In this document: one piece after another, positions 35,371 to 43,149 of the stretch
Position numbering within the stretch: the first letter of the stretch is position 1
Layout of the letters: every line of letters begins with the position of its first letter
DNA from: Cryobacterium sp. CG_9.6
Lineage (GTDB): Bacteria > Actinomycetota > Actinomycetes > Actinomycetales > Microbacteriaceae
Direction of reading: 5' to 3'
DNA length: 64,000 nt
Assembly: GCF_029893365.1 (NCBI RefSeq)
Contig: NZ_JARXUZ010000001.1
Span: forward strand, 1,240,001 to 1,304,000
Notes under the pieces: generated by a model
What the model saw: the letters and a program-made list of their open reading frames with translations, nothing else
Told to the model about the DNA's origin: nothing
The model's database searches: none
Position numbers and translations under genes: made by a program

Positions 35371-35892
35371 TCAGATCGTCCGCTCCCAAACCGTTGTCTC
35401 CGTGGGCACTCCCTGATGATTCGCCGTCGCCCGTCTCTGAAGGGAAAAGCTGGTGCGCAAGGCGACCGCCTCACTCGCGGTATTGCCTTCGAAGATCACC
35501 AGGGTCACCACTCGGCTCCCGTTGGCGAGCACCCAGTCGGTGAGGGCCCGGGTCGCGAGTGAGGCAGCACCTCGACCGCGACCTGTTGGGAGGAGCGCAT
35601 AGTAGATCTCCGGAACCTCGCCGGGATCCGCGAACACACCTGCGACACCCAAGTTGTCCCGGCCGTCCGTGATCAAGTAACGATAGGTGTCAGCGGAGGC
35701 GCCCTCCGAATTGCTCCGACGCAGGCGCGCTCTCGCTGTCTCCTCGGTCATTTGCGGGCGATAGTGAGTCCACCGGAGCACGTCGGGATCCATTGAGAGG
35801 GCCACTTCGAGGGCCCAGTCCGCTTCAACCATCACCCGCAATTCGAACGGGCCGGCCGCAAGGCGATCCGGTGGAGCAACTGGCAGCGGCAT
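35371..35892 (-). CDS. GNAT-family N-acetyltransferase
   Basis: A 173-residue acetyltransferase. LRVMVEADWALEVALSMDPD is a typical RimJ-like N-terminus and the CoA loop is LLPTGRGRGAASLATRALTDW. The C-terminal motif EGNTASEAVALRTSFSLQRR is a weak form of the usual N-x-A-S-x-x-V-A-x-x-x-G-F, lacking the Gly before Phe, so the end of the protein may be slightly degraded. ATG 35892 is the start; the frame upstream is read-through into repeat copy C. The gene is in the same direction as the MDMPI gene, 145 bases away. Confidence 0.75.
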   Translation of the reverse strand: MPLPVAPPDRLAAGPFELRVMVEADWALEVALSMDPDVLRWTHYRPQMTEETARARLRRSNSEGASADTYRYLITDGRDNLGVAGVFADPGEVPEIYYALLPTGRGRGAASLATRALTDWVLANGSRVVTLVIFEGNTASEAVALRTSFSLQRRATANHQGVPTETTVWERTI

Positions 35893-35965
35893 GCGCTCTA
35901 TTCTGGCCTGCTTCTCAAGCGATACCCACGCGGATGAGGTGGGTACGTGTGCTGCGGCGTTGAAG

Positions 35966-36062
35966 GTTCGGCTTGCGGGCGGCCCTGCCCGTCGAAATAG
36001 GGCCTCGACCGCGCTCTGGTGAGCACCTGAAAACCCGTCCGCTGGCCCTCCCCCTTGCGGGC
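35966..36062. repeat. Degenerate ~97-bp repeat, copy C
   Basis: It begins GTTCGGCTTGCGGGCGGCC and ends with CCCCCTTGCGGGC after an internal CCCGTCCGCTGG that matches copies A and B. It is more diverged than A and B, especially in the tail, but the length is the same. Confidence 0.55.
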
Positions 36063-36149
36063 CGCACTCGTTGGAGTCGCGCACATGAGCGTCAGGATTC
36101 TTGACTGGTCGTTCTTGACTGATCGTTTCCCTATATGTAGTCTGAGCGC

Positions 36150-36548
36150 ATGGGTAGGAACAGAACGTTTATCGAAGCCGACATCGTGGCTAAATGCGCC
36201 GAAGTCTTTCGCAGCACTGGTTATGAAGGAACCTCGATAGACGACCTCGTTCAGGCGACGGGCCTGCATCGTGGGAGCCTGTACAAAGCTTTTGGAAGTA
36301 AACGCGGCCTCTTCGTTTTGGCGCTTAGGCAGAGTGCCGGGCCAGCAATCCCGACGGATGATTCAACTGATTTGCTACTCGTCGCCCTTATGGAACTCGC
36401 ACCGCGGGACCCAGAAATTCGATCCATCGCCTTCGACATCCTCTCCGGTGTGGCACCCAGGCGCACCCCTCAATCGCTCGGGGAGCGACTCCTCGAGCGC
36501 GCCCGCGAACCACTAACCGACGAAGCCACAACAAAGGATTCCGCATGA
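36150..36548 (+). CDS. Short TetR-family regulator
   Basis: A 132-residue protein with a complete TetR HTH (AKCAEVFRSTGYEGTSIDDL, VQATGLHRGSLYKAFGSKRG) but a shortened ligand domain; most TetR proteins are 180-220 residues. The remaining helices (LLLVALMELAPRDPEIRSIA) are intact and the stop overlaps the next ATG (ATGA), so it is probably naturally short and not cut. It is co-transcribed with the small gene now split by the IS3 element, which may have been its target or partner. Confidence 0.8.
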   Translation: MGRNRTFIEADIVAKCAEVFRSTGYEGTSIDDLVQATGLHRGSLYKAFGSKRGLFVLALRQSAGPAIPTDDSTDLLLVALMELAPRDPEIRSIAFDILSGVAPRRTPQSLGERLLERAREPLTDEATTKDSA

Positions 36549-36755
36549 ACATCATCACTCTGACTGACACGGCGCTTGTTGTTGAGCCACAGGGAGTGGA
36601 CAAACTCTGGTCCTTCACGCGCAAACTCGAAATCCCGTTGAACCACGTCCGCGGTGCAACATTCGATCCCGGTGCTAATCAGGAACCCAAAGGACTCCGC
36701 GCCCCAGGACTTGAGCTGCCGCGGGCATTTCGGACAGCGGAATTAGTGGATTCTT

Positions 36756-37649
36756 CTACGCTGCCAATGCTGGCTGCTGATAACCATAGTGGACTTCATT
36801 AGGCCTGCGGTAACCAAGCGCTGAGTGCCGGCGTCGGCTGTTGTAAAAGCCTTCGATATAGCGAATGACGTCGCTGCGAGCTTGTGATTTCGTGGCATAC
36901 GCGGTGCGATAAACACGCTCATTCTTGAGCATCGAGAAGAAACTTTCCGCCATGCTGTTGTCCCAACACACGCCGGTGCGGCCCATGGAGGAACGCATCC
37001 CCAGGCCGGACACGAGAGCCCGAAATTCGGCCGAGGTATAGACGCTGCCGCGGTCGGAATGCCAGATCGCGTCGGCCTCGATCACGGTCGTCGCAGCGGC
37101 GTTGCGGAGGGCGTCGGCGACGAGCTCGGTGCGCATGTGATCGGCGATGGACCAGCCGACAACCTTCTTGGAATAGCAGTCGATGACGGTGGCCAGATAG
37201 ATGAATCCTTGCCAGGTATGGATGTAGGTAATATCGCCGACGAACTTCACCCCGGGGCGGTCGGCGGTGAAGTCGCGTTTGACGAGGTCGGGCATGTTGG
37301 CGGCCGCTTCGGCATCGGCTTCGGTAGTGATGCGGAAAGGCCGTGGTTGGCAGGCTACGAGGCCAATCTGGCGCATAAGCTGCCGCACCAGTTCGGGCGA
37401 GCACTCGGTCTGCTCCGCGGCGAGGTCGGCGTGGATTCGGCGGTATCCGTAGGTGCCGTCGGACTCCTCGAAGAAGTGTTGAATCCGCGCGATCAGGGCC
37501 TCTCGCCGGGCCGCGGTCGCGGACTGCGGCCGGATCGCCCAGTGGTAGAAACCGGACGTTGACACGGCCAGCCAGAGGCACATTTTCACCACCGAATTCC
37601 GGTTGGTGGGCTCAGATTTTTGGGAGTCGATGTATTCGTACTTGCTCAC
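36756..37649 (-). CDS. IS3-family transposase OrfB (DDE integrase)
   Basis: The OrfB part, about 297 residues from the GTG at 37649, has an HTH_21 region (GTYGYRRIHADLA) and an rve/DDE core: VGDITYIHTW (first Asp), IWHSDRGSVYTS (second Asp) and SFFSMLKNE (Glu), ending with NSRRRHSALGYRRP. In this family OrfB is normally made as an OrfAB fusion by -1 frameshifting; a run of seven As (37681-37687, read on the minus strand) within the end of orfA is a suitable slippery site, and the orfB frame is open upstream across it. Confidence 0.92.
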   Translation of the reverse strand: MSKYEYIDSQKSEPTNRNSVVKMCLWLAVSTSGFYHWAIRPQSATAARREALIARIQHFFEESDGTYGYRRIHADLAAEQTECSPELVRQLMRQIGLVACQPRPFRITTEADAEAAANMPDLVKRDFTADRPGVKFVGDITYIHTWQGFIYLATVIDCYSKKVVGWSIADHMRTELVADALRNAAATTVIEADAIWHSDRGSVYTSAEFRALVSGLGMRSSMGRTGVCWDNSMAESFFSMLKNERVYRTAYATKSQARSDVIRYIEGFYNSRRRHSALGYRRPNEVHYGYQQPALAA

Positions 37650-37939
37650 TACCGCTGCTCCCGCGCGAAGTAAGCGCTGGTTTTTTTCAAGAAAGCGGTC
37701 TCCGCCCGCAGCTCTTGAACTTCCCGCTCGAGTTCCTTCAGACGGGCCCGTTCCGACACTGTCAGGTCCGCTTCGGTGCCGCCGTTGGCCTCGCGGTATT
37801 TGTTGAGCCAGTTCCGGAGCGTCTCGGGCCCGACGCCGTATGCGGTGGCGACGTCCTTGATCGGTTTGGAGGTATTGATCACCTCGCGGCACAGCTCGTC
37901 TTTGAACTCTTGGGTGAAACGCCTACGTGCTGCGGCCAT
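37649..37939 (-). CDS. IS3-family transposase OrfA
   Basis: A 96-residue HTH_Tnp_1 protein: FTQEFKDELCREVINTSKP, then DVATAYGVGPETLRNWLNKY (helix-turn-helix), followed by a leucine-zipper-like ERARLKELEREVQELRAE. Its stop codon overlaps the GTG proposed for OrfB. The A7 run at 37681-37687 near its end is the probable frameshift site for the OrfAB transposase. Confidence 0.92.
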   Translation of the reverse strand: MAAARRRFTQEFKDELCREVINTSKPIKDVATAYGVGPETLRNWLNKYREANGGTEADLTVSERARLKELEREVQELRAETAFLKKTSAYFAREQR

Positions 37940-38230
37940 GCTGATCTCTACTTTCAGTGAACTCTCATTTTAAGAGGGCCCGCTGTCCGAGATATCCGCG
38001 GCAGCTCAACTGGCGATACCGGGGAAATGGGCCGGAACATTCAACAAGGACGGCGACAAGTCGTTTTGGAACGTCAGCGCTCCAAGCGAAACGGTCGTGA
38101 TTGAACTCATCAACGAGCACTACGCACGACTGGTTCTCACCGTGGGTCAGCCCCGATCCGTAGTGAACGCCATTAACATCGCCGTTCAGCCTGGCTAGAG
38201 AACTGCCCGGAGTACGTTCCGATATGCGTT

Positions 38231-38269
38231 CCACTAACGGACGGTTGGGCGTCGTCCGATCGATGTGTG
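38231..38269. repeat. Head fragment of the dispersed ~97-bp repeat
   Basis: GTTCCACTAACGGACGG followed by TTGGGCGTCGTCCGATCG resembles the head of copies A-C, but stops where the IS21 element begins, so this copy is probably truncated by it. Confidence 0.4.
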
Positions 38270-38523
38270 TGTGATCAACTCTTTGTAGGCCGTTTCGGCG
38301 CTGGAATCCGGCCAAGTTAGCGGCTGGTTTCCTGCCAAAAGAGCGCTAAAAATCAGGCCAGCAGATCCCGCCCAAGAAATGGGGTTGGGATGCGCAGAGA
38401 TTGAGATCACCGGTGGCCGTGGCCCTCTTCAGCGAGCTGGAGACATGGGCCCGCCACCCCCAGATAGGTTCCTAAAGGCGTGTCTACTGCCAAGCGGTCG
38501 CGCCGGAAGGAACCAGGAAGCAG

Positions 38524-40017
38524 ATGACGGTACCCATGTCCGTGCAAGAAAATATCAGAACTCTCGACTCCCACGGAATCGCGGGCCGTGAAATCGCCCG
38601 CCGATTGGGAGTCAGCCGGGACGCGGTGACGAAATACACCGGGCAACAGAACTTTTCACCCAAGCCACCGACGCCCGTTCCGAGGCCAGCCGGATCAGCC
38701 GTGGGCGGGCTTGAAGACACCATCGAGACGTGGTTGACCGAGGACCAGCGCCGACCGCGCAAGCAACGCCACACTGCCAAGCGGGTCTTTGATCGCTTGG
38801 TCAACGAGGAGAATTACAGCGGCAGCTACTCCCCGGTGCAACGCTTTGTGCGGAAGTGGAACGACCAGCACCGCCAGGCCGGGGAGGGCTTCACGGAGCT
38901 GGTCTGGCCGGCCGGAACTGCGCAGGTCGACTTCGGCCAGGCCGAGGCCATCATCGGCGGGATCCGCCAGATCCTGCACATCTTCGTCGTGACGTTCCCG
39001 TTTTCGAACATGCGCTTCGTGCAGGCCTACCGCGGCGAGACCGCCGAGTGCGTCTGCCACGGCCTGCGCACCGTGTTCGATCACACCGGCGCTGCACCCC
39101 GGCACCTGGTCTTTGACAACGCCACCGGCATCGGACGCCGCGTCGGCACCAAAGTCATCGAGGCCAAACTGTTCGGCGCATTCAAACTGCACTACCGATC
39201 CGAGTCCAGGTTTTGCAATCCATACTCCGGCAACGAGAAAGGCAACGTCGAAAACGCCGTCGGGTTCCTCCGCCGCAACCTGATGGTCCCCGAGCCAGAA
39301 GCAGCCACCCTGCAGGGCCTGAACAACATATTGCTGACGCGGTGCATGGCGTTGGCTGAGGCCACGCATTACCGGAAAGGCTTGCCCGTGAGCGAGCTCT
39401 TCGCGCAGGACGTTGCCGCCAGTCTGGCGCTGCCCGGCGTGGGGTTTGACCCGGTGCGTTATGAGTCCCGAACGGCTGACAAAAAGGGGAACATGCTCAT
39501 CGACGGCAACACCTACGCGGCCGGGTCTTCCTTCCACAGCCGCACCCTCACCGTTGGGCTCCGCCACGACGTGGTCGAGATCCTCGATGAGTATTCCGCG
39601 CCGGTGCGGTCCTTTCCCCGCGCTTTCGGAGTGCAAGCCGAGACGATCTTCGAGCCCGCGGCGCTGCTGCCATTGCTGGCGACCAAGCCCGGCGCCTGGA
39701 GCCATTCCCAGCTGCGGCCGTTGGTCCCGGGGCCAGTGCGCGACTGGCTCGACAACGCCACCGCCACCAACCGGCGCCGCCTGCTCAGCGCTGTCGATGC
39801 CGCATCAGGATCAGCCGGGTTCGATGCCGCCATCACTGCTGCTGACCTACTCATCCAACGAGGCGACACCCCCGAGATCGCCGCGTTGGGCATGCTCGCC
39901 CGGCGCCTGGCCGACAGAACCAGCCCGGCAGTGGAGAACGTGGACCTGAGCGTCTATGACATCTTTACCACCGGCAGCTTCACCACCCTCAACACTCTGA
40001 CGGGAGAGATCGCATGA
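38524..40017 (+). CDS. istA: IS21 transposase IstA
   Basis: The 497-residue protein has an N-terminal HTH (IRTLDSHGIAGREIARRLGV, SRDAVTKY) and an integrase core: the first Asp in GTAQVDFGQAEAI, the second in HLVFDNATGIG, and the Glu in NEKGNVENAVGFLRRNLMVP. The C-terminal half carries the Mu-like beta-barrel region (MLIDGNTYAAGSSF). It carries out the DNA cutting and joining with help from the ATPase IstB. It overlaps istB by four bases (ATGA). The frame is complete. Confidence 0.94.
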   Translation: MTVPMSVQENIRTLDSHGIAGREIARRLGVSRDAVTKYTGQQNFSPKPPTPVPRPAGSAVGGLEDTIETWLTEDQRRPRKQRHTAKRVFDRLVNEENYSGSYSPVQRFVRKWNDQHRQAGEGFTELVWPAGTAQVDFGQAEAIIGGIRQILHIFVVTFPFSNMRFVQAYRGETAECVCHGLRTVFDHTGAAPRHLVFDNATGIGRRVGTKVIEAKLFGAFKLHYRSESRFCNPYSGNEKGNVENAVGFLRRNLMVPEPEAATLQGLNNILLTRCMALAEATHYRKGLPVSELFAQDVAASLALPGVGFDPVRYESRTADKKGNMLIDGNTYAAGSSFHSRTLTVGLRHDVVEILDEYSAPVRSFPRAFGVQAETIFEPAALLPLLATKPGAWSHSQLRPLVPGPVRDWLDNATATNRRRLLSAVDAASGSAGFDAAITAADLLIQRGDTPEIAALGMLARRLADRTSPAVENVDLSVYDIFTTGSFTTLNTLTGEIA

Positions 40018-40745
40018 CCCTCGTCACTGCGCAGGACATCGTCGAGACCGGCCGGCAGGCGTCGCTGACCCACAGCGTGTTGGTCGAATGGGCCGAGAAG
40101 GGCACCCCGAAACAACGCGAGTACCTCCACGGAGTGCTCCTGGCCGAGCACGAATCCCGGCAAGCATCACGACGCCAACGACTGCTGAGCGCCGCCCGGC
40201 TGCCGGCGTTGAAATCGCTCACGGGTTTTGACTACTCGAGCGTCAAGTTCCCTGAGGATTACGGCCGGGAGGAGCTGACGTCGTTGGATTTCATCAACCG
40301 AGCCGAAGACCTGGTTCTTTACGGCGATGTCGGCACCGGCAAAACCCACCTCGCCAGTGCGCTGATCGCCGCCGCCTGCCGCGAAGGAATCCCCGCGCGC
40401 TTTTACACGACGTCGTCGCTGGTGATGCAGCTGCGCCGCGCCAAGGACGAAGGCCGCCTCGATCGGGAGCTGGCTAACATAGCGAAAAACCGGCTCGTCG
40501 CAATTGATGAATTTGGCTACCTCCCGATTGACACCGAAGGCGCCCGACTGCTGTTCCAAGTCATCGCCGACGGCTATGAAAAAAGAAGCCTGATCATCAC
40601 GACAAACTTAGAATTTTCGCGCTGGGGAACGGTGTTCGGTGACGACAACATGGCCGCGGCCGTCATCGACCGGCTCGTCCACCACGGCCGACTCCTCCAG
40701 TTTCGCGGCGAGTCCTACCGCGTGAAGCACGCCCTCATGAAATAG
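40014..40745 (+). CDS. istB: IS21 helper ATPase IstB
   Basis: A AAA+ ATPase of 243 residues related to DnaC/DnaA. Walker A is GDVGTGKTHLA, Walker B is LVAIDEFGYLPID, sensor 1 is IITTNLEFSRWG and the C-terminal VIDRLVHHGRLLQFRGESYR is diagnostic for IstB. It regulates target choice and activates IstA. Complete and translationally coupled to istA. Confidence 0.95.
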   Translation: MTLVTAQDIVETGRQASLTHSVLVEWAEKGTPKQREYLHGVLLAEHESRQASRRQRLLSAARLPALKSLTGFDYSSVKFPEDYGREELTSLDFINRAEDLVLYGDVGTGKTHLASALIAAACREGIPARFYTTSSLVMQLRRAKDEGRLDRELANIAKNRLVAIDEFGYLPIDTEGARLLFQVIADGYEKRSLIITTNLEFSRWGTVFGDDNMAAAVIDRLVHHGRLLQFRGESYRVKHALMK

Positions 40746-40906
40746 CCCTGAACCGGATCGGCCGACCTCGATCCTGAAGCCGACCGAGCCACTAGAAGGC
40801 CACTTTGCCGCCGGTCAGCACGACGAAACAACCCCCAAAACCGAGCGCTGCAACGACCGTGATCAAATGGCCGGAAACGGTGCTGAAGTGGCCGGTTAAT
40901 TAGCGA

Positions 40907-42418
40907 TCAAATGGCCGGGTTCAAGTTGACAAAACACATGGCGTAGTGTTTGCCGGCGGGGGAGGTCCAGTGGAGGTTGCCGTTGGGGGTTTGGGTGACG
41001 GTCCAGTTGGTGTTGTGTTTGAGGGCGTGGCAGGGTTTGCAGAGGTGGGCGAGGTTGGTGCTGGTGGTGGGGCCACCGAATTGGCGGGCGATGGTGTGGT
41101 CGAGGTCGCTGTGCCGGGCGGTTCGGTTGCAGCCGGGGAAGCGGCAGGTTTCGTCGCGGATCTGTTGGTAGCGTTTTAGGGCGGCGGGGACGGCGAAGTG
41201 TTCGTTACTGACGGAGAGCACGATGCCTGTTTCGGGGTGGGTGAGGATGCGGGTGAAGCTTGTTGCGGTGCCGGCGAGGCGGCGGGCGGTTTCGGGGTCG
41301 ATGGGTCCGTAGCCTTCGAGGGACCCGGGTTCCTCGCTTCGGCCGAGCAGGGTGAGTACCGGGACGGTGACGTTGACGTGGGCGCTGATGCCGGCGCCGA
41401 GGCCTGTTTCGGTGACCCCGGTGAGGAGCAGGTCAACGGCCACGTCGGCGGTGAGTTGGGCGCGGTTTCGGAGTTCGTCGGTGCCCTGCAAACTGGTGGC
41501 CGTGTCGGTGAGGCGGGTGAAGATGGCTTGGAGGTCATCGGACGCCGCCGAAATCCATAGGGTGGACATGCTGTCTTGGCCGGGGAAGAGGGCCACGCGC
41601 CGGTTGGCCAGGCACGTCAGGCGGCGTTCGGCGATGGTGTCGGGGTGCAGGGCTTCTCGAAGGCGGCGTGCTTTCAGGTCAAACTTTGCCACCGTCAATG
41701 TTTTCGCTAGCGGCAGCAGTGCCTCTTCGAATTCTGGCTGGCTCAGTGCGGGCAGGGAGGAGACGTGATCGATCAGGCGGTGCACGTGGCGTTCACTGAT
41801 CTGGCCTGCCCGCAATGCGGCGAGGGTGGCGGGTAGGGCGTGGGTGAGGCTGCGACTGTCGCGGATGAGGGCGCACGCGGTGCCTTCTGGGATGCGCAGG
41901 GCGCACGCGATCTCCGCCGTCACCGCACGTTCAGCTGCATACGGTGCTTCCCACCGGTCGTGGCCGGTGGCTTTACCGGTTTCGGCATTAGCGAGTGCGC
42001 GGGTGACAGCGTCGTCCACGGCGGTGGCTTTGCCCGCCTGAGCCCAGGCGATGACCTTCTCAAAATAGACCACCCGGTCAATGAGTGCCGCCGGGCTCGC
42101 CGTCGCCCCGGTACTGAAGGCTTCACTGGGCAGAACCAAAAACGCCAACGCCAGTTGCGCATCCGGCAGCGCTTCGCGCGCCTCACACCCCGAGGTCCCC
42201 TCCGTGCAGGACGTTGCCCCCGCCAACCGGAGGCGGTCCTCGGCGTCAAACGCCGCCGCCCGCCTCGCGCCCTCCGGACTCAGCCCCTCATCAAAATCAA
42301 AAAAGTTCTCAAAATCCTCAATGTCGGAGGGGGAGACGAAACTTGTCAGAAAGGCATCACGCTCCGCGTCACCCGGCCACGCCGGGGGCGGTTCCTCTGG
42401 TTCACCTGTGGTTTCCAT
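40907..42418 (-). CDS. DUF222/HNH endonuclease-domain protein, 3' end formed by IS21
   Basis: A 503-residue '13E12 repeat' protein: an N-terminal DUF222 helical domain and a C-terminal HNH motif (CRFPGCNRTARHSDLDHTIA, then NLAHLCKPCHALKHN). This family is abundant in actinobacteria, often in many copies; its function is not established. The last residues (CFVNLNPAI) are encoded by the end of the IS21 element, so the original C-terminus has probably been replaced or trimmed. The HNH site itself is intact. Codon use is biased toward GTG/GGT on the opposite strand, giving many shadow frames, which I leave out. Confidence 0.85.
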   Translation of the reverse strand: METTGEPEEPPPAWPGDAERDAFLTSFVSPSDIEDFENFFDFDEGLSPEGARRAAAFDAEDRLRLAGATSCTEGTSGCEAREALPDAQLALAFLVLPSEAFSTGATASPAALIDRVVYFEKVIAWAQAGKATAVDDAVTRALANAETGKATGHDRWEAPYAAERAVTAEIACALRIPEGTACALIRDSRSLTHALPATLAALRAGQISERHVHRLIDHVSSLPALSQPEFEEALLPLAKTLTVAKFDLKARRLREALHPDTIAERRLTCLANRRVALFPGQDSMSTLWISAASDDLQAIFTRLTDTATSLQGTDELRNRAQLTADVAVDLLLTGVTETGLGAGISAHVNVTVPVLTLLGRSEEPGSLEGYGPIDPETARRLAGTATSFTRILTHPETGIVLSVSNEHFAVPAALKRYQQIRDETCRFPGCNRTARHSDLDHTIARQFGGPTTSTNLAHLCKPCHALKHNTNWTVTQTPNGNLHWTSPAGKHYAMCFVNLNPAI

Positions 42419-42480
42419 GCCACCATTTTACTCCCGATAGCACATAAACACGAGTAAACCTCACAAATAATACAGCGAGG

Positions 42481-43137
42481 TTAGTACTTTATTTCTCCAA
42501 CCAGATCCCGTCGCGCCGCGTCGAAACCCTCCACGCGCAGGTCCCAATCGGGGCGCACGAACTCAGCCTTCGGGAGCCGCAACCTGACTTCCTCATTGAC
42601 CTCGCCCGGCCGCGCACTGACGCGGGTGAATCCATTCCTCGCATACCCGAGGCGGTGGGAGACGCCGAGGGAGGCAGCGTTCCAGGACACAGCATCGGAT
42701 TCTGCCACCTCCGCGTTGAGGTAATCGAAGGCAAAGAGCAGCAGGGCCGCACGCATTTCCGTGCCGATTCCGACACCCTGGCGACTGCGAGTGAGCCAGG
42801 ATGCGCTTACAACGGTTCGGAGAACAGCGAAGTCGATCGCGCTCATGTCCTGAATGCCAATCGGTACCCCGTCAAGGCGAACCACGAAGTTGAGCGACCA
42901 GTTGTCTGGCCGCACCTGCACTCGCTGACGCCACTGGTGCTGCGCGAAGTTTCGACGCAGTTCGTCGGGCTCAGCTTCTGTCCACGGCACGGCAAACGGC
43001 ATGGCTGCGGGATCATGGATTCCCGCGTGAACGCACTCGATAAGACCCGCAATGTCGTCGTCTCGCACAAGGCGAAGCTCCAGCCGGGGTGTCAGCAAGC
43101 GCAAACCAAACAGCGGCCACACGTCCACGAGTTCCAT
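42481..43137 (-). CDS. GNAT-family N-acetyltransferase
   Basis: The 218-residue protein is a RimJ-like acetyltransferase: LLTPRLELRLVRDDDIAGL, the CoA loop LTRSRQGVGIGTEMRAALL and a C-terminal VSWNAASLGVSHRLGYARNG. The central WSLNFVVRLDGVPIG strand pair is also typical. The substrate is unknown. It lies between the HNH gene and the acetamidase, all on the minus strand, but gaps of 62 and 12 bases and different leaders do not make a clear operon. Confidence 0.83.
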   Translation of the reverse strand: MELVDVWPLFGLRLLTPRLELRLVRDDDIAGLIECVHAGIHDPAAMPFAVPWTEAEPDELRRNFAQHQWRQRVQVRPDNWSLNFVVRLDGVPIGIQDMSAIDFAVLRTVVSASWLTRSRQGVGIGTEMRAALLLFAFDYLNAEVAESDAVSWNAASLGVSHRLGYARNGFTRVSARPGEVNEEVRLRLPKAEFVRPDWDLRVEGFDAARRDLVGEIKY

Positions 43138-43149
43138 GACCCGACCGTA

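Larger units (their letters stand above)
36712..38008 (-). mobile_element. IS3-family insertion sequence, complete
   Basis: 1,297 bp. The terminal inverted repeats begin TGAGCTGCCGCGG at both ends and stay similar for about 27 bases (TCGGACAGCGG is shared after a short variable part). A 3-bp target duplication, ACT, flanks it (36709-36711 and 38009-38011). It carries orfA and orfB in the usual overlapping arrangement on the minus strand. Intact ends, target duplication and open frames suggest a recent, possibly active insertion. Confidence 0.93.
36545..38198 (+). pseudogene. Small PH-like-domain gene interrupted by an IS3 element
   Basis: The 5' part (36545-36711) encodes MNIITLTDTALVV... 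up to KGLRAPGL. Removing 36712-38008 and one copy of the ACT duplication joins 36711 to 38012 in frame, and the reading continues AIPGKWAGTFNKDGDK, then SFWNVSAPSETVVIEL and on to a TAG at 38196-38198. The restored protein is 117 residues, with no other damage. It resembles a family of small actinobacterial/firmicute proteins with a PH-like fold and unknown function. As it stands the gene ends inside the IS after about 85 codons (stop near 36802). It overlaps the TetR gene by four bases. Confidence 0.9.
38270..40936 (+). mobile_element. IS21-family insertion sequence
   Basis: It contains istA and istB in the standard overlapping order. The left end reads TGTGATCAACT and the right end, reverse complemented, TGTTTTGTCAACTTGA, a reasonable imperfect pair. 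The right end also carries several subterminal copies of AAGTGGCCGG/CAAATGGCCGG, and related GGCCAAGTTAGCGG text is near the left end, as in IS21 multiple terminal repeats. I could not identify a clear target duplication, so the exact ends are uncertain by a few bases. Confidence 0.75.

Noticed and set aside
30520..36062. Integron-like gene-cassette array, with the ~97-bp repeats as attC sites
   Set aside because: I looked for RYYYAAC and GTTRRRY ends. The repeats have GGCTAAC-like and GTTCCGC ends that do not fit, genes are in both orientations, and no integron integrase is in the window.
40946..42457. Plus-strand glycine/valine-rich frames across the HNH gene
   Set aside because: Low-complexity shadows of the DUF222/HNH gene, which has a clear HNH motif on the minus strand.
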